64,000 nucleotides of DNA, from assembly GCA_958399925.1 (NCBI GenBank), contig CATXOC010000002.1, positions 1 to 64,000 of the forward strand. The letters run 5' to 3'. The notes below the pieces were generated by a model. The model ran no database searches and was not told where the DNA came from. It worked only from the letters and a program-made list of their open reading frames with translations. Shown here in pieces: positions 60,884 to 64,000 of this stretch (positions within the stretch are counted from its first letter, which is position 1; each line of letters starts with the position of its first letter). Position numbers and translations under genes: made by a program. Source of the DNA: an uncultured Candidatus Saccharibacteria bacterium (GTDB lineage Bacteria > Patescibacteriota > Saccharimonadia > Saccharimonadales > Saccharimonadaceae).

Positions 60884-61453
60884 ATGATCAAGTCGCTGTT
60901 CGCTTATCCGGGCAACATAATTGCTATTTGCTGCGCCGTATTGCTACTTGTAGGGTTCTTGATGAGTTTTCCACGCAAGTATACGGCCAATCTGGCTATC
61001 ATGAAGCGCCGTATCGCAAACGTATTGAACAAAGTTGCGGCTTTCTTCTTGGGTGCACTCATCCTTGTTGCCGTCGTGACGGTGTTTTTACGTGCTATTG
61101 GACTGTATGACAAGTCGATGATTCACATCTGGACGGCTATTGGAGTCTTGCTTGTTGTCGTTCTGTTCCTGCGTGTTTTTGTGCTGATAGTTGGCATTTC
61201 GTCGTTGGAGCGTAAATTCTTCGAAGACCACAGCAAGGACATTATCGAAGCTTGTAAGGCTGATAAATCTAGCAAATCCAGCAAAGCTGATAAAGTCAAA
61301 CCAGGAAAGGAGAGTTGGCCGCAAAAAACTGCACGGAAGGATAATACTATACCTGCACAGTGGAGCGATTTTAACAATAATTCTAGCGGTATGCCCAGTG
61401 TAGGTCACGCTGGTCCCAAAGCAGAAACTATAGATTTCCAACAGAGTAAGTAA
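60884..61453 (+). CDS. Membrane protein with polar tail
   Basis: 189 aa. Three hydrophobic helices (about 10-28, 52-70, 82-104), then a Lys/Ser-rich tail with tandem-like SSKSSKADK. Not recognised. A GGAG sits about 10 nt before the ATG, and TTATAAT lies at about 60813-60819. Closed by a strong terminator. Confidence 0.65.
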   Translation: MIKSLFAYPGNIIAICCAVLLLVGFLMSFPRKYTANLAIMKRRIANVLNKVAAFFLGALILVAVVTVFLRAIGLYDKSMIHIWTAIGVLLVVVLFLRVFVLIVGISSLERKFFEDHSKDIIEACKADKSSKSSKADKVKPGKESWPQKTARKDNTIPAQWSDFNNNSSGMPSVGHAGPKAETIDFQQSK

Positions 61454-61473
61454 TAATCAGTATTCCAACTCTA

Positions 61474-61499
61474 AAGAGCCTGCGCTAGCAGGCTCTTTT
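61474..61499 (+). terminator. Rho-independent terminator
   Basis: AAGAGCCTGC-GCTA-GCAGGCTCTT followed by TTC: a perfect 10-bp stem. Confidence 0.85.
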
Positions 61500-61517
61500 C
61501 TATTCTAGACAGTTATA

Positions 61518-62153
61518 TTAGCGCATTGTGTTGCGACCACTTAACGCGTGCGACAAAGTAATTTGATCGGCGTACTCTAGGTCAACGCCTATAGGTATAC
61601 CGCGGGCTAAGCGGGTTATTTTAACGTCCGTTAGATCGGCCTGCTCTAGTTGCTTTTGGATGTATAGCGCGGTAGATTCACCTTCCACGCTGGCATTGGT
61701 GGCTAGAATTACCTCGTGGACTTTATCGCATTTGATACGTTTGATTAATTCTGGTATATGCAGTTCTTCTGGTCCTATGCCGTCGATTGGTGAAATTACT
61801 CCACCCAGCACGTGATAAGTGCCTTTGTACTGGCCGGTATTTTCAAGCGCCAATACGTCAAACGGGTCTTCAACCACAGCAACAGTCTGTCGATCGCGAT
61901 CAGGCGTGCTATATAGTGGCGAAACATCATCAGTAGCGTCGATCAGAGCGAAAGTCACTGGACAACGTTTGACTTCATCGTGTAGGCGATATAGCGCCTC
62001 AGCTAGTTCAGTCGACTTTTTAGGCGTGCTCTTTAGACATGCGTAAGCATAGCGTTCGGCAGTTTTGTTGCCAACGCCAGGCAGGCTACTAAAGGCGTCA
62101 ATCAAGTTGATTAATGCCTTTGGTAACGAACTCTTGGTTTTATTTGGTTGCAT
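61518..62153 (-). CDS. recR: Recombination protein RecR without zinc finger
   Basis: 211 aa, near the usual 200. The N-terminal HhH (IDAFSSLPGVGNKTAERYAY) and the Toprim domain (VAVVEDPFDVLALENTGQYK, VLGGVISPIDGIGPEELHI) are clear, as is the C-terminal TRLARGIPIGVDLEYADQIT. Between them RecR normally has four zinc cysteines (CxxC ... CxxC). Here that stretch reads KRCPVTFALIDATDDVSPLY with one Cys, so the zinc site is lost. It should still load RecA with RecO/F partners. It lies 14 nt after ybaB, the common ybaB-recR pair. Confidence 0.93.
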   Translation of the reverse strand: MQPNKTKSSLPKALINLIDAFSSLPGVGNKTAERYAYACLKSTPKKSTELAEALYRLHDEVKRCPVTFALIDATDDVSPLYSTPDRDRQTVAVVEDPFDVLALENTGQYKGTYHVLGGVISPIDGIGPEELHIPELIKRIKCDKVHEVILATNASVEGESTALYIQKQLEQADLTDVKITRLARGIPIGVDLEYADQITLSHALSGRNTMR

Positions 62154-62167
62154 GCTCCCTGCTAGAC

Positions 62168-62467
62168 TTACATCCCTAGGCCACCCATTAGGCCACCCAT
62201 CATCGGCTTCATCTTGTCGGTAGCGACCTCTTGAGCACCCTTTAGACCGTCACGAATTGCAGCCTTGATCCAGCCTTCTAGCTCTTCGACGTCGTTCATG
62301 TCGATTAGATCAGGATTTAGCTTGACGCTTTCAACTTTCAGCTCACCGTTAAATTGAATAACCACGGCGCCATCACCAGCTTCAACCTCGATGATTTCCT
62401 TAGATAACTCTTTCTGCATTTTGCGCATTTTCTGCACCATTGCCATTTGTTCTTTGAATCCAGCCAT
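62168..62467 (-). CDS. ybaB: Nucleoid-associated protein YbaB/EbfC
   Basis: 99 aa. Pattern of the family: QKMRKMQKELSKEIIEVEAG, GAVVIQFNGELKVESVKLNP and ELEGWIKAAIRDGLKGAQEV. A Met/Gly-rich tail (MKPMMGGLMGGLGM) follows. It binds DNA as a dimer. AGGAGG lies 8 nt before the ATG; TGTTATAAT is the likely -10. First gene of ybaB-recR and divergent from the gene at 62524. Confidence 0.93.
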   Translation of the reverse strand: MAGFKEQMAMVQKMRKMQKELSKEIIEVEAGDGAVVIQFNGELKVESVKLNPDLIDMNDVEELEGWIKAAIRDGLKGAQEVATDKMKPMMGGLMGGLGM

Positions 62468-62523
62468 TAAAATATCCTCCTTTATGTAACATGTAAATTA
62501 TAACATATGATAAAATATAAGTA

Positions 62524-64000
62524 ATGAAAAGGAAAAGCGCAATCCATCAGAGTTTGCTGTATCGTTATCGCTATGTCATTGCAGTGGTTGTTCTAACGCT
62601 ATTAGCGGCGTTTATGGTCGGGTATAAATTCTGGTGTGTGCCTAGTGGGTTAACTGGCGCAGAAGTGCAATCGGCTGCTCTGTCGGGTGGTCTATCTGTA
62701 CGAGCAATTTCTAGTAGCTTCGCGTCAGGTGACTGGGCGAATTACGTGGTGTCTCTGCCGTGGACTGTGTTGCAGAAAGCTAGCATCGCCCTGCTTGGCC
62801 CAACTGTTTTGGCGTTTCGTTTGCCGTCCGTGATATTAATGCTGCTATCAGCACTACTGGGTATCGTGCTGCTACGCAAGCTAACTCGCCCCAACTTAGC
62901 AATGATTGGTGGCTTTTTGATGGTTTCGAGCGCCTTTTATATTGGTATTGGGCGTAGTGGTACAGGTGCTGCAATGACGACGTTTTTGCTAACAGCTGTT
63001 TTACTGCTGGGCTATAACTTAATTAACCAGGCTAAGTCTAATTCTTGGACTGTGGTAATGAAGCTAGGACTTGTTGTCACGATGGCGCTTTTAGCCTATA
63101 TGCCAGGTGGCGTTTATTTGGACGCTGCACTTTTTGTGGTGGCAATGTTGCATCCACGCATTCGGTTGGTTCTGATGCAGCATAAGGCTAGCAGCATTCT
63201 ATACATAGTTCTGCTGCTTGCCATGCTGCTGCCTATAACTATTGCTATCGTTAACGATACGTCGATCATTAAGCCACTGCTATTAATTGGTGACAAATGG
63301 CAGGTTGGCAATATTGGCTTGGCCCTGAGAGGATACGCTGGGACGGTGACTGATATGGTTGGCCCGTTTGTTGTGCCGATGTTGACTATTGTTGATCTAA
63401 TATTGGTGGTAATCGGTTTAGTCTCGATAGTGCGAGCGATGTCGTCGGTACGTGCTTTTACAGTTATAATTATGGGCTTCGCGATATTGATAATGTCGTT
63501 TGCACGGCCTACGTTGATTTACCTGCTGTTTATTCCTTCGACTATACTCGAAACAATCGGTATGGGATGGTTAATTAATTGTTGGTACAGCTTGTTCCCG
63601 CGCAATCCCTATGCGCGCACTTTTGCAATCATACCGCTGACAGTTCTGATTGTATCAGTGGGCTGGTTAAACATTAATCGCTACTTTAATTCGTTAAATT
63701 ACTGTGCTGATATTGCCTATCAGTATGATTACGAGTATCTGATTGTGCAACGCGAGCTGGCTGCTACTAAAAAGCCTAATGACGTAGCGGTTGTAGTCGA
63801 CTCAGAACCACGCTTGTACAAAATGCTGGCTAATAAATACGGTGTAAACATATTGGTTAATGATGATAAGGCTGCTAAACACGATAAATCAGAAGTCAAA
63901 AAACAACTTGACGAAAATCGGTATAGTAAAGTCATCGTTACGAGATCATCAGGCTACACACCTAAAGATATGAAACTAGTGAAGGTTACGTCTGGGTGGA
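62524..64000 (+). CDS. GT-C-type polytopic membrane protein (partial at window end)
   Basis: At least 492 aa, running off the right edge with no stop. About ten transmembrane helices, starting with VIAVVVLTLLAAFMVGYKFW. The first extracellular loop has an acidic residue in GLTGAEVQSAAL, where GT39-type mannosyl/arabinosyl transferases keep their DE motif. A C-terminal soluble domain begins near residue 395 (PNDVAVVVDSEPRLYKMLAN). A glycosyltransferase role is inferred from layout. Leaderless: TGATAAAAT ends 7 nt before the ATG. Confidence 0.7.
   Translation, partial: MKRKSAIHQSLLYRYRYVIAVVVLTLLAAFMVGYKFWCVPSGLTGAEVQSAALSGGLSVRAISSSFASGDWANYVVSLPWTVLQKASIALLGPTVLAFRLPSVILMLLSALLGIVLLRKLTRPNLAMIGGFLMVSSAFYIGIGRSGTGAAMTTFLLTAVLLLGYNLINQAKSNSWTVVMKLGLVVTMALLAYMPGGVYLDAALFVVAMLHPRIRLVLMQHKASSILYIVLLLAMLLPITIAIVNDTSIIKPLLLIGDKWQVGNIGLALRGYAGTVTDMVGPFVVPMLTIVDLILVVIGLVSIVRAMSSVRAFTVIIMGFAILIMSFARPTLIYLLFIPSTILETIGMGWLINCWYSLFPRNPYARTFAIIPLTVLIVSVGWLNINRYFNSLNYCADIAYQYDYEYLIVQRELAATKKPNDVAVVVDSEPRLYKMLANKYGVNILVNDDKAAKHDKSEVKKQLDENRYSKVIVTRSSGYTPKDMKLVKVTSGW

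Noticed and set aside
195..64000. Alternative genetic code with UGA as glycine (Gracilibacteria/Absconditabacteria)
   Set aside because: Conserved genes such as cas9, serS, cysS and glgB read through without in-frame UGA, and the DUF559 gene ends at UGA. The standard bacterial code fits.

Overview
The window looks like a stretch of a Saccharibacteria (TM7, Patescibacteria/CPR) chromosome. The grounds are the mix of core genes seen here (rarA, glgB, ackA, serS, cysS, recR, ybaB, short hpf, a PIN-TRAM protein, a class A PBP, a UvrD-like helicase fused to a nuclease), many small membrane proteins of no known family, sortase-type APNTG anchoring, and standard use of UGA as a stop. This placement is inferred from gene content, not from a search. 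Genes are tightly packed on both strands. At least 20 start codons sit only 6-9 bases after an extended -10 box (TGN-TATAAT-like), so much of the transcriptome is probably leaderless.

Layout. 1-5.1 kb: a complete type II-C CRISPR-Cas locus, with the last repeat of an array at the left edge, then cas2, cas1, cas9 and a tracrRNA on the minus strand. 5.1-10 kb: a NERD nuclease and several unrecognised small genes, then tRNA-Gln. 10-16.3 kb: a five-gene minus-strand cluster that looks like a dedicated membrane-tethered Hsp70 machine: a GrpE-like anchored protein, an Hsp70 with an extra beta domain, a J-like/TPR transmembrane protein that lacks HPD, an AAA+ ATPase and a small protein. It is preceded by a structured RNA. 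16.3-19.9 kb: acetate kinase, small genes, four tRNAs and a second structured RNA with the same architecture as the first. 19.9-26.8 kb: rarA, glgB, a FAD-linked oxidase and a tRNA-dihydrouridine synthase. 26.8-28.4 kb: a sortase-anchored beta-helix surface protein whose signal peptide is separated from the mature protein by a frameshift in a run of six G.

28.4-32.3 kb is an accessory island bounded by a perfect 256-bp direct duplication of the 3' end of the uvrD-like gene. It holds an M16-like gene, small orphans, decayed gene starts, and a DUF559 nuclease gene flanked by about 120-bp palindromic MITE-like repeats. 32-46.9 kb: helicase-nuclease, PIN-TRAM protein, Nudix, hpf, serS, a FUSC-like membrane protein, a CDP-alcohol phosphatidyltransferase-like protein and orphans. 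47-64 kb: an HsdR-tail-like fragment, PBP1a, membrane proteins, an RNA methyltransferase, DUF167, tRNA-Arg, nrnA-cysS, two large polytopic membrane proteins, recR and ybaB.

The strongest candidates for new biology are the Hsp70/J-like/GrpE-like/AAA+ cluster, the pair of look-alike pseudoknotted RNAs, the possible phase-variable adhesin, and the DUF559-MITE island.
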